38,913 nt of DNA from the NCBI GenBank assembly GCA_002473385.1, contig DKTR01000110.1, positions 1 through 38,913 on the forward strand, read 5' to 3'. The notes beneath the pieces are model-generated. The model did not search any database. It had not been told where the DNA came from and was given only the letters and a program-made list of their open reading frames with translations. The translations under genes and the position numbers were made by a program. Of the stretch, positions 8,308 to 17,214 are shown piece by piece. The stretch's first letter is position 1. Every line of letters begins with the position of its first letter. The DNA is from Lachnospiraceae bacterium UBA7225. GTDB lineage: Bacteria; Bacillota; Clostridia; Lachnospirales; Lachnospiraceae.

Positions 8308-9345
8308 TCATGAAAGGTTCTGGAACTCTCTGGCGTTTTCTATCGTGATCTTGTGATAGGGCAGATAGATGCAGCGTTCGTTTTCAAAGGCGATGTCATC
8401 CATACCTTCGCCGGTGAAGAGCGCAATAGTCAGCTTTACCATCGCCTCTGCCTGCCCTTCTTTATCGTTGTACACAGTTCCTGCCAGTCTGCCGTCCAGA
8501 ACCGCCTCCAGTCCCACGTCAGTCCCATCGATTCCAAAAAACACCGGTCTGGCATCCTCCGCGGTATTCAGTGCCTCAAAAGCATCAATTGCACCGAGGA
8601 TCATATCGTCATTATTCGCCAGCACCAGCTCAATCTGATCCGGATACTGCCCAATCATCTGCGTCATCCGGTTCTGCGCCTGGGCACGGTTCCAGTTGGC
8701 AATGCCGTAGCTCAGCTTTTCCAGACGGACATCATTTTTCTTCAAGGTATCTACTGCGTTTTCCGTGCGGATAATAGCGTCCTGATGTCCAGGCTCCCCC
8801 TCCAGCACCACGTACTGGATTTTTCCGTCTCCGTTGCGGTCAACTTCCTCATGCTCCTTTATGGCATCCGCCGCCAGCTCGCCCTGCATCACGCCCGACT
8901 GCTCCGCATAAGCACCCACATAGTACAGCCCGCTCCACTGCAGCATATCCTCCGCGACCGGCTCACGGTTAAAGAAAATGATTGGCACATCGTTGTCTCT
9001 GGCAAGATCAATAATTTCCGATGGGTCTGTCCGGTCCACCAGATTCACGCAGAGCACGCTGCACCCGGAACTAAGCAGTTCCTTAATCTGGTCGTTCTGC
9101 GTTCTTTGCAGACCGGCTGCATCCATTACCGATATAGTGACAGGAAGACCATCCTCCTGGTATGACCCAATCTGTTCTTTATAGCTGTCAACCACTGAAT
9201 TGATAAATGTATCGCTCCTGTCATAGCATGCCACGCCAACCTGAAGCTTTTCTGCCCCGCCCTGCTTCTTTCCGCTGCAGGAACACAGCAGCAGCACGCA
9301 CACACCTGCCGTTAGAACCGCCTGCAAAATTTTTCTTTTTCCCAT
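8308..9345 (-). CDS. Galactose/glucose-type sugar-binding lipoprotein (conventional order)
   Basis: A 345-residue substrate-binding protein of the MglB family, held to the outer membrane face by a lipid at Cys23 (signal peptide ending LCS before Cys). All ten sugar-contact residues known from E. coli galactose-binding protein have equivalents here: Tyr41 and Asp45, Asn in FFNREP, His/Asp/Arg in GHQDAIIRT, Trp in ANWNR, Asn in ANNDD, Asp in GIDGT and Asn in VYNDK. The calcium loop DRNGDGKIQ is also kept. The order of segments is normal, in contrast to MglB at 17215-18450. GGGAG precedes the start. It sits in the sensor operon, 16 bases after the anchored binding-like gene, so it may sense sugar as well as feed the Mgl importer. 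Confidence 0.9.
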   Translation of the reverse strand: MGKRKILQAVLTAGVCVLLLCSCSGKKQGGAEKLQVGVACYDRSDTFINSVVDSYKEQIGSYQEDGLPVTISVMDAAGLQRTQNDQIKELLSSGCSVLCVNLVDRTDPSEIIDLARDNDVPIIFFNREPVAEDMLQWSGLYYVGAYAEQSGVMQGELAADAIKEHEEVDRNGDGKIQYVVLEGEPGHQDAIIRTENAVDTLKKNDVRLEKLSYGIANWNRAQAQNRMTQMIGQYPDQIELVLANNDDMILGAIDAFEALNTAEDARPVFFGIDGTDVGLEAVLDGRLAGTVYNDKEGQAEAMVKLTIALFTGEGMDDIAFENERCIYLPYHKITIENAREFQNLS

Positions 9346-9361
9346 CTGCTCTCCCTGTCCT

Positions 9362-10327
9362 CTATTGGCTCATTGTAAAAAGAAGATCCTGGTTTTCCCT
9401 GGAAAACAAAGTCTCCCGGTAAAGCACCGTGTAAGAAATGTCCGCGCTTTTCATTTTGTAAAACCTGTTTTTCAGTCTGTGCGCCACTTCCGTCAGACTC
9501 TGATACCCCACGTTAAATTCATCCGGCACAACCAGACGCTCCACATTTCCCATATCCAGATAATAAACCGCCTCTGTGGAATGTCCGATTCCGTAAACCC
9601 GCGCCCCATGCAGATTGCCTGCCGCAGCCTCTTTTCCCGCTGCCACCAGACTGCTGTCATCCAGGCAGATCATAATGTCCACCGCCGGCTGTGCTGCCAG
9701 AAGCTCTTTCCACTCGTCCTGCCCGGAAGCGCTCACAGACCAGGCAATCATTTTGCCCGTTTCCCGCAGTGCTTCTACAAAACCATTTTCCCGGTCCTGC
9801 CCCTCTTTTGTATCCGCTGTCTCTGACAGAATTCCAATTGTCTTTTCCGGAAAGCTTTCTCCGCAGTCCTTTTGTAATTCCCCGGCCAGTGCAGCGCCCA
9901 TCGCCCCGTTATCCGGTCCGACAGCCGGAACCTGACCTTCCCCAAAAGACGGACAGCCCACCAGAATTGCCGGTACACGACTGCCGATCATTTCCAGCAA
10001 TTCTCCGGTACCACCGCCCGGAACCGGCTGAAGGATGATCGCATCCGCGCCGTCTACAATCTCCCGGTCCAGCATACTGCCTTCTTCCTCCGCGCTGAGC
10101 TGTCCCTCGGCGCTGACGATCTGCACCTCCACGCCTGCGTCCTCCGCGGCCGCCCGCAGACCGTACTTAAACGCCGCCCACTGGCTCGTATCCGGCTCCC
10201 GCAGGATCACCGCGATCCGGTCCGGCTCCTTCCCATTGCGCGCACGCAGCATGGCAGCCGTTACCAGAATCAGCATAAACGCCAGAATGGCTTCTATCAG
10301 AATAAACATCTTTCTGCTATTCTTCAT
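9362..10327 (-). CDS. Membrane-anchored periplasmic-binding-protein-like sensor
   Basis: About 321 residues with one N-terminal membrane segment (MFILIEAILAFMLILVTAAM) and no lipobox, followed by a type I sugar-binding fold (RIAVILREPDTSQWAAFKYGL). Its ligand residues differ from MglB, so a different or weaker ligand is likely. The gene overlaps the 3' end of the YesM-like kinase gene by 11 bases; I chose the ATG at 10327 over the adjacent GTG at 10330 because GGGAAG lies six bases before the ATG. A binding-protein-like subunit encoded directly after a kinase recalls the XylFII-LytS xylose sensor of Clostridium beijerinckii. I infer that it presents sugar to the kinase. Confidence 0.8.
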   Translation of the reverse strand: MKNSRKMFILIEAILAFMLILVTAAMLRARNGKEPDRIAVILREPDTSQWAAFKYGLRAAAEDAGVEVQIVSAEGQLSAEEEGSMLDREIVDGADAIILQPVPGGGTGELLEMIGSRVPAILVGCPSFGEGQVPAVGPDNGAMGAALAGELQKDCGESFPEKTIGILSETADTKEGQDRENGFVEALRETGKMIAWSVSASGQDEWKELLAAQPAVDIMICLDDSSLVAAGKEAAAGNLHGARVYGIGHSTEAVYYLDMGNVERLVVPDEFNVGYQSLTEVAHRLKNRFYKMKSADISYTVLYRETLFSRENQDLLFTMSQ

Positions 10328-12179
10328 CACTGTCTTCCCTGCTTATCTTATTTATAATTTCTTCCCTGCCGGAAACATACCCCTTCTCCAGAAGCAGCCG
10401 GTTCTCCTCCGTAAAGGGAATTGCCGGCAGACGGATGGAAACGGTAGTTCCCTCGTCCGGCTCGCTCTCGATACAAAGTCCATACGCTTTTCCAAACAAA
10501 AGCTGTATCCGCCGGTTTACATTCACAAGTCCTACTCCCGAGCCGTGCTTATGTACCCGGTTGTTGTCCGTCAGCAAAAGCTGCGCCTCTTCCTCCGGGA
10601 TACCAATGCCGTTATCCCTTACCGCCAGCAGAACATCCTCTCCGTCCATTTTTCCGATAATTGTGATTTCCCCGTCATCCATTCCGCTCACACCATAATT
10701 TATGGCGTTTTCAAGAATCGGCTGCAAAATCAGCTTGACCGCGCAGTACTCTTCCACCGCCGGATCAATATCCAGCAGGACGGAGAAGGAATCCTTGCAG
10801 CGGACCTTCTGGATGTTCATATAGGTCTGCGCATGCTGCAGTTCGTCCCGCACGCAAATGACGGTATAGCCCCGCGAAAGACTCAGCCGGAAAAATCTGG
10901 CAAGCTGCGTAACCATATATACCGCCTCGTCATTTCGCTCTCCCTCGATCATCCAGGTGATCGAATCCAGCGCATTATAAAGGAAATGCGGATTAATCTG
11001 GCTCTGCAGCGCGTCCAGCTCACTTTTTCTCCGCTCATTCTGTTCCCAGACAATGGTTTTCATCAGATCCTCGATCTTCTCATATGATTTCTGGATCGAA
11101 TAACCAAGGTGACGGATTTCCTGGGATCCGGCAATGTGAATTTCCGGTTTTGCGCCCGCCTCATACTCCAGAACCGATTCATTCAACTTCAGAATCGGGC
11201 GCGAAATACGCACAGATACAATGCGGTTGATCACAACCAGCATCATTACCATCAGAATCAGCATCATGACAAGAAAATAGCGGAGATTGACCATGCCATA
11301 AGCAAACATGGCTTCCGGAAGCACACCGACCAGCTTCCAGCCGGTATAGCTTACTGTATTAACGATCACCGTCCTGCTTGCGCCGTCGAATATCTCATCG
11401 TAAATACCGTCCTTGTAGGCTGCCTCGATCCGGTTGTTTTCCCGCCCAATGCCGTCGCTAAGCTGCACCTGGCGCGGATGATAGATAATCTCCCCGCTGC
11501 TGTCGCAGAGATAGTAATACTGTCCGCTGTTTTCGTCATTGATCTTCTTCATTAGCCGGGATATGCCGGAAAAATCCATATCAACCAGCAGCACGCCCTG
11601 CCCGGAATCTCCGCCATTTGTCAGCTCCACCATACGGCTCAGGGAAACTACCCAGTAGTAGCGGTATGTCGTATCAAGAAAGAGATTCTGGATATGCGGC
11701 GTAGAAAAATGCATGTTTTCCATTTCCTCCATTGCACGCATAAACCAGCCCTGCCTGGTAACATCGGGATCTTCCTTCTGGGAGGCCACCGGCTCTGCCG
11801 CTATCAGACTTCCATAATGATTGTAAAGGGCAATACTCCGGAGACTTTCCTTGTTAGCCTCATACAAAAGATTCAGGCTTTTCTGGATATCCTGGGTCTC
11901 TCCGGAAATATCATACTCCTTGATGGCATTATAATACGCGGCGTCCGAAATCTGCCGCATGGCGATCAGATAATCCTCCAGACTTTCCCCGGTCTGCTCC
12001 ATCAGCTTTTGTGTACTCTGGATCACTTCATTGCGGAATACTGCTGAAAATCGTGCCTCCAACGCCAGGCCGAGGATCAGCATCAGCGCAATTGATATTG
12101 CAGAAAAAGCGAGCATGATCGTTGACTGTATGCCCCCATGCGTTACTTTTTCCAGATATTCGAAAAACTTGTTTTTCAC
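10317..12179 (-). CDS. YesM-like sensor histidine kinase
   Basis: A 620-residue kinase of the LytS/YesM class (His_kinase family). TM1 is about residues 20-40, an extracellular Cache-like domain spans about 41-296, TM2 about 297-319, then a HAMP-like linker, the phosphoacceptor His398 in INPHFLYNALDS, and an ATPase domain with LQPILENAINYG, DNGIGIP and GSGVGL. It starts with GTG, which overlaps the regulator stop codon (GTGA), so the two are translationally coupled. Together with the YesN-like regulator and the two binding-protein genes downstream it forms a sugar-sensing unit. The likely target is the adjacent mgl operon and perhaps its own operon. Confidence 0.92.
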   Translation of the reverse strand: MKNKFFEYLEKVTHGGIQSTIMLAFSAISIALMLILGLALEARFSAVFRNEVIQSTQKLMEQTGESLEDYLIAMRQISDAAYYNAIKEYDISGETQDIQKSLNLLYEANKESLRSIALYNHYGSLIAAEPVASQKEDPDVTRQGWFMRAMEEMENMHFSTPHIQNLFLDTTYRYYWVVSLSRMVELTNGGDSGQGVLLVDMDFSGISRLMKKINDENSGQYYYLCDSSGEIIYHPRQVQLSDGIGRENNRIEAAYKDGIYDEIFDGASRTVIVNTVSYTGWKLVGVLPEAMFAYGMVNLRYFLVMMLILMVMMLVVINRIVSVRISRPILKLNESVLEYEAGAKPEIHIAGSQEIRHLGYSIQKSYEKIEDLMKTIVWEQNERRKSELDALQSQINPHFLYNALDSITWMIEGERNDEAVYMVTQLARFFRLSLSRGYTVICVRDELQHAQTYMNIQKVRCKDSFSVLLDIDPAVEEYCAVKLILQPILENAINYGVSGMDDGEITIIGKMDGEDVLLAVRDNGIGIPEEEAQLLLTDNNRVHKHGSGVGLVNVNRRIQLLFGKAYGLCIESEPDEGTTVSIRLPAIPFTEENRLLLEKGYVSGREEIINKISREDSDEE

Positions 12180-13786
12180 CCTTTTGTATGCTCCGTTCTG
12201 TATTTGGACGGCGACACGCCGAAACAGCGCTTAAACACATAGCTGAAATAATTCGAATCCGTGTAGCCGACGTTTTTTGCGATCACATAGCTTTTTTCAT
12301 TCGTTTCGATCAGCATGCGGGATGCCTGCTCCATCCGGTAATCCGTCAGATAACCAATGAAGGTTTTTCCGGTCTCCCGCTTAAAGGTCGTAGAAAAATA
12401 GGAATTGGACACACCCAGCAGCTCGCAGATAGAGTCCAGTGAAAGCGCTTCATCGGCGTAATTGCTGCGTACATATTCCTCCGCTTTCCTTATGTAGGAT
12501 TTCGTGGAACTGCTCCGCGCCCTGATCAGCTGCTCGCGCAGTGAAAGGCTGGTATCCACAAGCCATTTCTGCATTGCATCCGGCTCCATCTCTAATAAAC
12601 GGTTATATAGCTTTGTCACATCCATAAAAAATCCATCGCCGCCGATGTCGTTGTTTGTCAGAAAGCGATACAGTGCACTCACCAGCTCCATAATATGTAT
12701 ATTATACTGCTGCAGAGAATTCGCCGGAGAAGCGATGCATTTCAGATACTTCTCCGCTGCCTCCTGCACCTCCTTCTCCGTTCCGAGCCGGACTGCCTTC
12801 AGCAGATGCGACAGCTCCGTCCCTGCTTCCATATCTATTTTTCCCATTTCCTGCGGAACAATTTCCTGGATATTGATAGCGCGGGCAGCCCCGTAAATTC
12901 CACGGTAGGAAACCGCTTCTCTCGCTCCGTTGTAGGACTGCGCCAATTCCAGAATGGAATGGCACACCCGCCCGACCCCCACAGTAACAACAGCGCCAAT
13001 GATACGGCGGACGTACCGGCAGAAGCGGTCACACTCATCCGTCAGGTCAGAGACATCATTTTCATTTTCAAGCTGCGCGATCAGCACCATATTTCCCAGG
13101 TAGAAAAAGCTCTTTGCCTGCCATTTCTGCACAAGGCGCTCCTCTACCTGTTTCTGGACGGATGCCGCCAGAAGCAGCGGACTCATCTCTCCGGGTACCT
13201 GGCTTGCCGAGGTGTGGATCACAAGGCAGCAATAGCATGTCCCCGAAAAAGAAATCTGATAATCTGTAAGATATTTTGGGAGCTCCTCCTCCGGTATTCT
13301 GCCCTCAATGAGCGTGGAATAAAAGTTCGTCTGCAGAAGCGGCAGCGACTCGGTATAATATTTTTGCAGAATCTCTACATTGCGCTTCTCGCTGATCTCC
13401 TGGTCAAGCTTTGCCTTCACCCGCGAAAAAACACGCGTCAGCTCTGCAGCGTTGACGGGCTTGAGAACATATTCCTCTACCTCCAGACGCACTGCCTCCT
13501 GCGCATACTCAAATTCGTCAAATCCGGTAAACAGCAGGATTTTTGTCGAAGGAAATTCCGCCTTGATCCGGCCGGACAGCTCCATTCCATCCATGTACGG
13601 CATCCGGATATCTGTCATAACAACATCCGGCTGAAATTCTTCCACCAGCTCCATCGCCTTCACACCATTATTGGCGGAGCCGATGACAGAAAAGCCCATT
13701 TTCTCCCAGTCAATTTTTTTCATAATAATCTGCGTTACCTCTTCCTCATCATCCACCAGAAGCACCGTATATTTATTCGTTTCCAT
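12176..13786 (-). CDS. YesN-like response regulator with AraC-type DNA-binding domain
   Basis: A 536-residue regulator. The receiver domain is at about 1-120, with acidic pocket residues Asp12/Asp13, phosphoacceptor Asp59 in MTDIRMP and the conserved lysine in LKPV. A long middle region follows, then an AraC-type double helix-turn-helix in the last 100 residues (FKRETGKTFIGYL, FKRCFGVSPSKYR). The start at 13786 is nine bases after GGGAG; the in-frame extension to 13909 would run through the promoter and is unlikely. It is first in the operon. Its best candidate binding site is the 21-base-spaced direct repeat upstream of mglB (18533-18562). Confidence 0.92.
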   Translation of the reverse strand: METNKYTVLLVDDEEEVTQIIMKKIDWEKMGFSVIGSANNGVKAMELVEEFQPDVVMTDIRMPYMDGMELSGRIKAEFPSTKILLFTGFDEFEYAQEAVRLEVEEYVLKPVNAAELTRVFSRVKAKLDQEISEKRNVEILQKYYTESLPLLQTNFYSTLIEGRIPEEELPKYLTDYQISFSGTCYCCLVIHTSASQVPGEMSPLLLAASVQKQVEERLVQKWQAKSFFYLGNMVLIAQLENENDVSDLTDECDRFCRYVRRIIGAVVTVGVGRVCHSILELAQSYNGAREAVSYRGIYGAARAINIQEIVPQEMGKIDMEAGTELSHLLKAVRLGTEKEVQEAAEKYLKCIASPANSLQQYNIHIMELVSALYRFLTNNDIGGDGFFMDVTKLYNRLLEMEPDAMQKWLVDTSLSLREQLIRARSSSTKSYIRKAEEYVRSNYADEALSLDSICELLGVSNSYFSTTFKRETGKTFIGYLTDYRMEQASRMLIETNEKSYVIAKNVGYTDSNYFSYVFKRCFGVSPSKYRTEHTKG

Positions 13787-13822
13787 AATCATTCTCCCGC
13801 TCATTATTCTTCCGACTGTTCT

Positions 13823-13869
13823 ATTATACCAGACATGCGGCGGAACGTCTACCAGACTAAATGCAGACT
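13823..13869 (-). promoter_or_regulatory. Promoter of the sensor/alpha-xylosidase operon with direct repeats
   Basis: Read leftwards: -35 TAGACG (13851-13846), a 17-base spacer, then TATAAT (13828-13823) preceded by TGG, an extended -10. Two AGTCTG direct repeats 11 bases apart (one helical turn, 13853-13858 and 13864-13869 on the plus strand as CAGACT) lie just upstream of the -35 and could bind a regulator. Confidence 0.75.
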
Positions 13870-13892
13870 TTCGCCGCCCGGTTCCGGGCGTT

Positions 13893-13921
13893 AAAAAAGA
13901 GCCGGACAAATCCGGCTCTTT
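13893..13921 (-). terminator. Rho-independent terminator of mglBAC
   Basis: Eleven perfect base pairs (AAAGAGCCGGA with its complement) enclose a TTTG loop, followed leftwards by six T at 13898-13893. It lies 12 bases after the mglC stop and separates mgl from the sensor operon. A second GC-rich hairpin (13875-13890) lies just beyond it. Confidence 0.92.
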
Positions 13922-13932
13922 CGCAAAATTTC

Positions 13933-15588
13933 TTATTTTTTCTGCACGTATTTCAGACAGTCGAGCGTTACCGCTACCAGAATGATGATACCGGAGAACA
14001 CGAACTGCAGGTTTGTGTCGATACCGAGGATCGTAAGGGAGTAGGTAAGTGCGGTGAAAATGAAAACACCGACTACAACGCCCGAAATCTTACCGATACC
14101 GCCAGTGAACGATACACCGCCTACTACACAGGCCGCAATTGCGTCCATCTCCCAGCCCTGCCCGTAAGCTGCAGAACCGGAACCGAACATTCTCGCACAC
14201 TCCAGCCAGGAGCCGAAGCCGTACAGAATACCTGCCATAATAAATGCACCGACCGTTACCTTAAATACAGAGATACCGGAAACTGCCGCTGCCTCTGCGT
14301 TTCCGCCGACTGCGTACAGATTCTTACCAAAGGTCGTCTTATTCCAGATAAACCATACGATGATCACCGCTGCCACCGCCCAGAGAATAATGGTCGGGAA
14401 GCCGTTGATTTTCGGAATAATCATCCCCGGAATTGCAGAATCAATTGCACCGAAGGACACACCCTTAGTAGCATATGTAACAAGACCGAAGATTACCAGC
14501 ATGTTTGCCATCGTGGAGATGAAAGGATGCATCTTAAATTTTGCCGTGAAGAATCCTGCAATCGTTGTGAAGAACGTACACAGAACCACACAGGCGAGCA
14601 AGCCGAGAATTACTCTTCCGACTACCGGAATTCCGGTAAAGTCAAACACATGTCCAAAAACAGAACCGGTGTTGATACCTTGATGCATAACGATGGTCGC
14701 CGTTGTCATACCCATGCCTACCATACGTCCGATGGAAAGGTCCGTACCTGCCAGGAGGATCAGACCGGCAACGCCGAGCGCCAGGAACATACGCGGTGAT
14801 GCCTGCTGCAGAATGTTCAGGACATTGTTGTATGTCAGCAGCGGCGTATGCTTCACGATCGGGGTGATAATACACAATGCAATAAAGATGATCAGGATCG
14901 CAATATACAAACCGTTCTGCAGAAGGAATGCCCTGCGGTTGAAAGTATACTTATAGTTCTCCCATTTCTGTGCCTGGGTCTCCGCAAAGCTGAATTTCGA
15001 CATGCGCAGAAGGTCAATCAGATGATACTTGTAACTGTAAGCTGCGTGCCTGCGGTCCTTAATCTCCTGAAGGTCCTTTTCCAGCCCCATCTTTGCGTCA
15101 AACAGCCGGTTTTTATGTACATACTTTTCGTCCTTGATCTCCTGGCTGTTGGACAGCTTCGCAACCGTTGTCTGATGCTCCGCCTTCAGTTTTGCCACCT
15201 TTTCTTCATAAGCAGTCTTTGCAAATGCCTTCTGCTGTTCACAGCTTTCTTTGACCGGCTGATAATACTCCTTGTCAAAATGCGCCTTCAGGTAGCTTTC
15301 CGCATCGGCAATGAGCCTGGAAACCTCACTTTTGTTTGCTTCCTCCACGCCCTTTGCTTTCTCCAGTCCGCTGCGAAGCTTTGCGATCGCAGCTTCCTTA
15401 TCCGCGACAGACATCGTCCGGTCTCTTTTAATTGCATCAATGCTGTTCTGAAAAGAAATGACCTTATCCGTGCCGTCCACTCTGAGTGCATCTATCTTTT
15501 TCTGAATTTTACCGACATATTCTTCGATGGGCGCAAGCAGCTTTTTTTCCTGCTCCGCCGTCAGAATTTTTCCATTTCCATTTGCCAT
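13933..15588 (-). CDS. mglC: Galactose/methyl-galactoside ABC transporter permease with long N-terminal extension
   Basis: A membrane subunit of the Mgl sugar importer. Residues about 227-551 form the permease (BPD_transp_2 family) with many membrane segments; recognisable parts include LLAGTDLSIGRMVG, GLVTYATKG, YAVGGNAEAAAVSG and CVVGGVSFTGG. The protein is 551 residues long, while E. coli MglC is 336. The extra part is residues 1 to about 215: Lys/Glu/Ala-rich, strongly charged, mostly predicted helical or coiled coil, and cytoplasmic. GGGAG lies ten bases before the start, and the extension is in frame with no internal start as good, so it is probably real. The gene is last in mglBAC, 18 bases after mglA, and is followed by a terminator. 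Confidence 0.9.
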   Translation of the reverse strand: MANGNGKILTAEQEKKLLAPIEEYVGKIQKKIDALRVDGTDKVISFQNSIDAIKRDRTMSVADKEAAIAKLRSGLEKAKGVEEANKSEVSRLIADAESYLKAHFDKEYYQPVKESCEQQKAFAKTAYEEKVAKLKAEHQTTVAKLSNSQEIKDEKYVHKNRLFDAKMGLEKDLQEIKDRRHAAYSYKYHLIDLLRMSKFSFAETQAQKWENYKYTFNRRAFLLQNGLYIAILIIFIALCIITPIVKHTPLLTYNNVLNILQQASPRMFLALGVAGLILLAGTDLSIGRMVGMGMTTATIVMHQGINTGSVFGHVFDFTGIPVVGRVILGLLACVVLCTFFTTIAGFFTAKFKMHPFISTMANMLVIFGLVTYATKGVSFGAIDSAIPGMIIPKINGFPTIILWAVAAVIIVWFIWNKTTFGKNLYAVGGNAEAAAVSGISVFKVTVGAFIMAGILYGFGSWLECARMFGSGSAAYGQGWEMDAIAACVVGGVSFTGGIGKISGVVVGVFIFTALTYSLTILGIDTNLQFVFSGIIILVAVTLDCLKYVQKK

Positions 15589-15606
15589 ATTTATCGTTCT
15601 CCCTCA

Positions 15607-17115
15607 CTATAGGTATTTCGCACTAAGCCGCAAAAGCTCTTCCTGATTTGTCTCTCTGGTGTTGACAATCCCGGAAAGATGCCCGTTTGACATAACGCCA
15701 ATGCGATTTGTAATTCCCAGAATCTCCGGCATCTCAGAAGAAACCACAATAATTGTCTTTCCCTGCTTTGCCATCTTGATGATTAGCTCATAAATCTCAT
15801 ACTTCGCGCCCACATCGATACCGCGCGTAGGCTCGTCCATCATGAACACCTTCGGACTGCGCTCCAGCCATTTGCCGAAAATGACCTTCTGCTGGTTACC
15901 ACCGGAAAGGCTGGTAATCATATCATCCGGTCCCATACATTTTGTATGCATGATCTTGATTTCCTTGGCAGTCGCCTTCACCATCTTAGGATCAGAAAGT
16001 GCAATCCCGGACTTGTACTGCTCCAGATTTGCAATAGTGGTGTTGAATGTCAGGTCCTCCTTGAGAAAAAGCCCGTTCGCCTTACGCTCCTCAGTAATCA
16101 TCGCAAAGCCGTGATCCATTGCTTCTTTGGCATTCTCAAAGTTCATGAGCTGCCCATTGAAGTACACGCGTCCCGCCGCTCTGGTGCGGACACCGAAAAT
16201 CGTCTCCAGAAGCTCGGTACGTCCCGCTCCTACCAGACCATACAGACCAAAAATTTCTCCCTCCCTCACATCGAAGGAAATGTCCTGAAGATGCGGCTCA
16301 TACTTGGTGGAAAGGTTCTGAACAGAAAGCACCACACCCTTCGGCTGATTGTCCACCGGCGGAAAACGGTTTTCCAGGGAACGTCCAACCATCGCCGCGA
16401 TCAGCTCGTTCATATTTGTGTCCTTCGTGTTTTTGGTCATAACCAGATTGCCGTCCCGGAGCACGGAAATTTCATCGCAGATCTCAAAGATTTCATCCAT
16501 CTTATGAGAAATATAAACCAGCGCGATACCCTGCTCCTTCAGCATACGCATCATTTCGAACAGCTTGTTTACCTCCTGCACTGTCAGAGAAGAGGTCGGC
16601 TCATCGAGAACGATCACCTTCGCATTATAGGAAATTGCTTTGGCGATCTCACACATCTGCCGCTGAGATACTGACATATTGCGCATCGGCTGTGTGAGAT
16701 TCACCGTCATTCCAAGCTTACGGAAAAGCTCGGAAGCTTCTTTTTTCATTCTGCCTTCATCAACGACCCCCATCGAATTGACAGGGTAGCGGCCCAGAAA
16801 CAGGTTGTCGATCACATTCCTCTCCAGACACTGGTTCAGCTCCTGATGAACCATAGCGATCCCATTTTCCAGGGCATCCTTCGGACCGGAAAAGCTTACT
16901 TCCTTTCCATCCAGGAAAATGGTACCCTCATCCTTCTGATAGGTACCGAAAAGGCATTTCATCATCGTCGACTTACCCGCGCCGTTCTCGCCCATCAGCC
17001 CCATAACCGTGCCGCGCTTCACATCCAGGTTTATGTGATCCAGCACCCGGTTTCTGCCGAAGGACTTGCTCATACCGCGTATTGATAAGACATTCACATC
17101 TTTCTTATCTGCCAT
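15607..17115 (-). CDS. mglA: Galactose/methyl-galactoside ABC transporter ATPase (two nucleotide-binding domains)
   Basis: A 502-residue tandem ATPase of the MglA/RbsA type that powers sugar import. The N-terminal domain has Walker A GENGAGKST, the degenerate signature MSVSQRQM and Walker B VIVLDEPTSSL. The C-terminal domain has a degenerate Walker A (GLVGAGRTE), a normal signature LSGGNQQK and Walker B FMMDEPTRGID. Having one impaired site per half is normal for this family. AGGAG lies eight bases before the start. It lies between mglB, from which it is separated by a 99-base gap with a hairpin, and mglC. Confidence 0.95.
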   Translation of the reverse strand: MADKKDVNVLSIRGMSKSFGRNRVLDHINLDVKRGTVMGLMGENGAGKSTMMKCLFGTYQKDEGTIFLDGKEVSFSGPKDALENGIAMVHQELNQCLERNVIDNLFLGRYPVNSMGVVDEGRMKKEASELFRKLGMTVNLTQPMRNMSVSQRQMCEIAKAISYNAKVIVLDEPTSSLTVQEVNKLFEMMRMLKEQGIALVYISHKMDEIFEICDEISVLRDGNLVMTKNTKDTNMNELIAAMVGRSLENRFPPVDNQPKGVVLSVQNLSTKYEPHLQDISFDVREGEIFGLYGLVGAGRTELLETIFGVRTRAAGRVYFNGQLMNFENAKEAMDHGFAMITEERKANGLFLKEDLTFNTTIANLEQYKSGIALSDPKMVKATAKEIKIMHTKCMGPDDMITSLSGGNQQKVIFGKWLERSPKVFMMDEPTRGIDVGAKYEIYELIIKMAKQGKTIIVVSSEMPEILGITNRIGVMSNGHLSGIVNTRETNQEELLRLSAKYL

Positions 17116-17163
17116 TCTTCTTACTCCTGTATCGTATTATTTTGATATTTTCACTAAAAGGAA

Positions 17164-17185
17164 TAGGGAGAATTTCTTCTCCCTA
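17164..17185 (-). repeat. Intercistronic hairpin between mglB and mglA
   Basis: Read leftwards: TAGGGAGAA, a GAAA tetraloop (GNRA type), TTCTCCCTA, giving nine perfect base pairs, then TTCCTTTT. It is 30 bases after the mglB stop. Such a hairpin commonly protects or partly terminates transcripts so that the binding protein is made in excess over the membrane subunits. Confidence 0.75.
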
Positions 17186-17214
17186 ATAGCCCTTGCATCT
17201 TTATCCAATTAATC

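Noticed and set aside
13875..13890. CGCCCGG/CCGGGCG hairpin as a second mgl terminator
   Set aside because: It has no T-run in the leftward direction; the neighbouring 11-pair hairpin with six T already accounts for termination.
12695..13894. A 399-residue open frame on the plus strand opposite the YesN-like gene
   Set aside because: It mirrors the codon pattern of the real regulator gene, has no ribosome site and no recognisable domain. The same reasoning removes the long plus-strand frames at 8353-9165, 10035-11087, 13861-14799, 14848-15612 and 34761-35798.
13787..13909. In-frame N-terminal extension of the YesN-like regulator
   Set aside because: It runs through a clear promoter (13823-13851) and into the mgl terminator, while the ATG at 13786 has GGGAG nine bases upstream.
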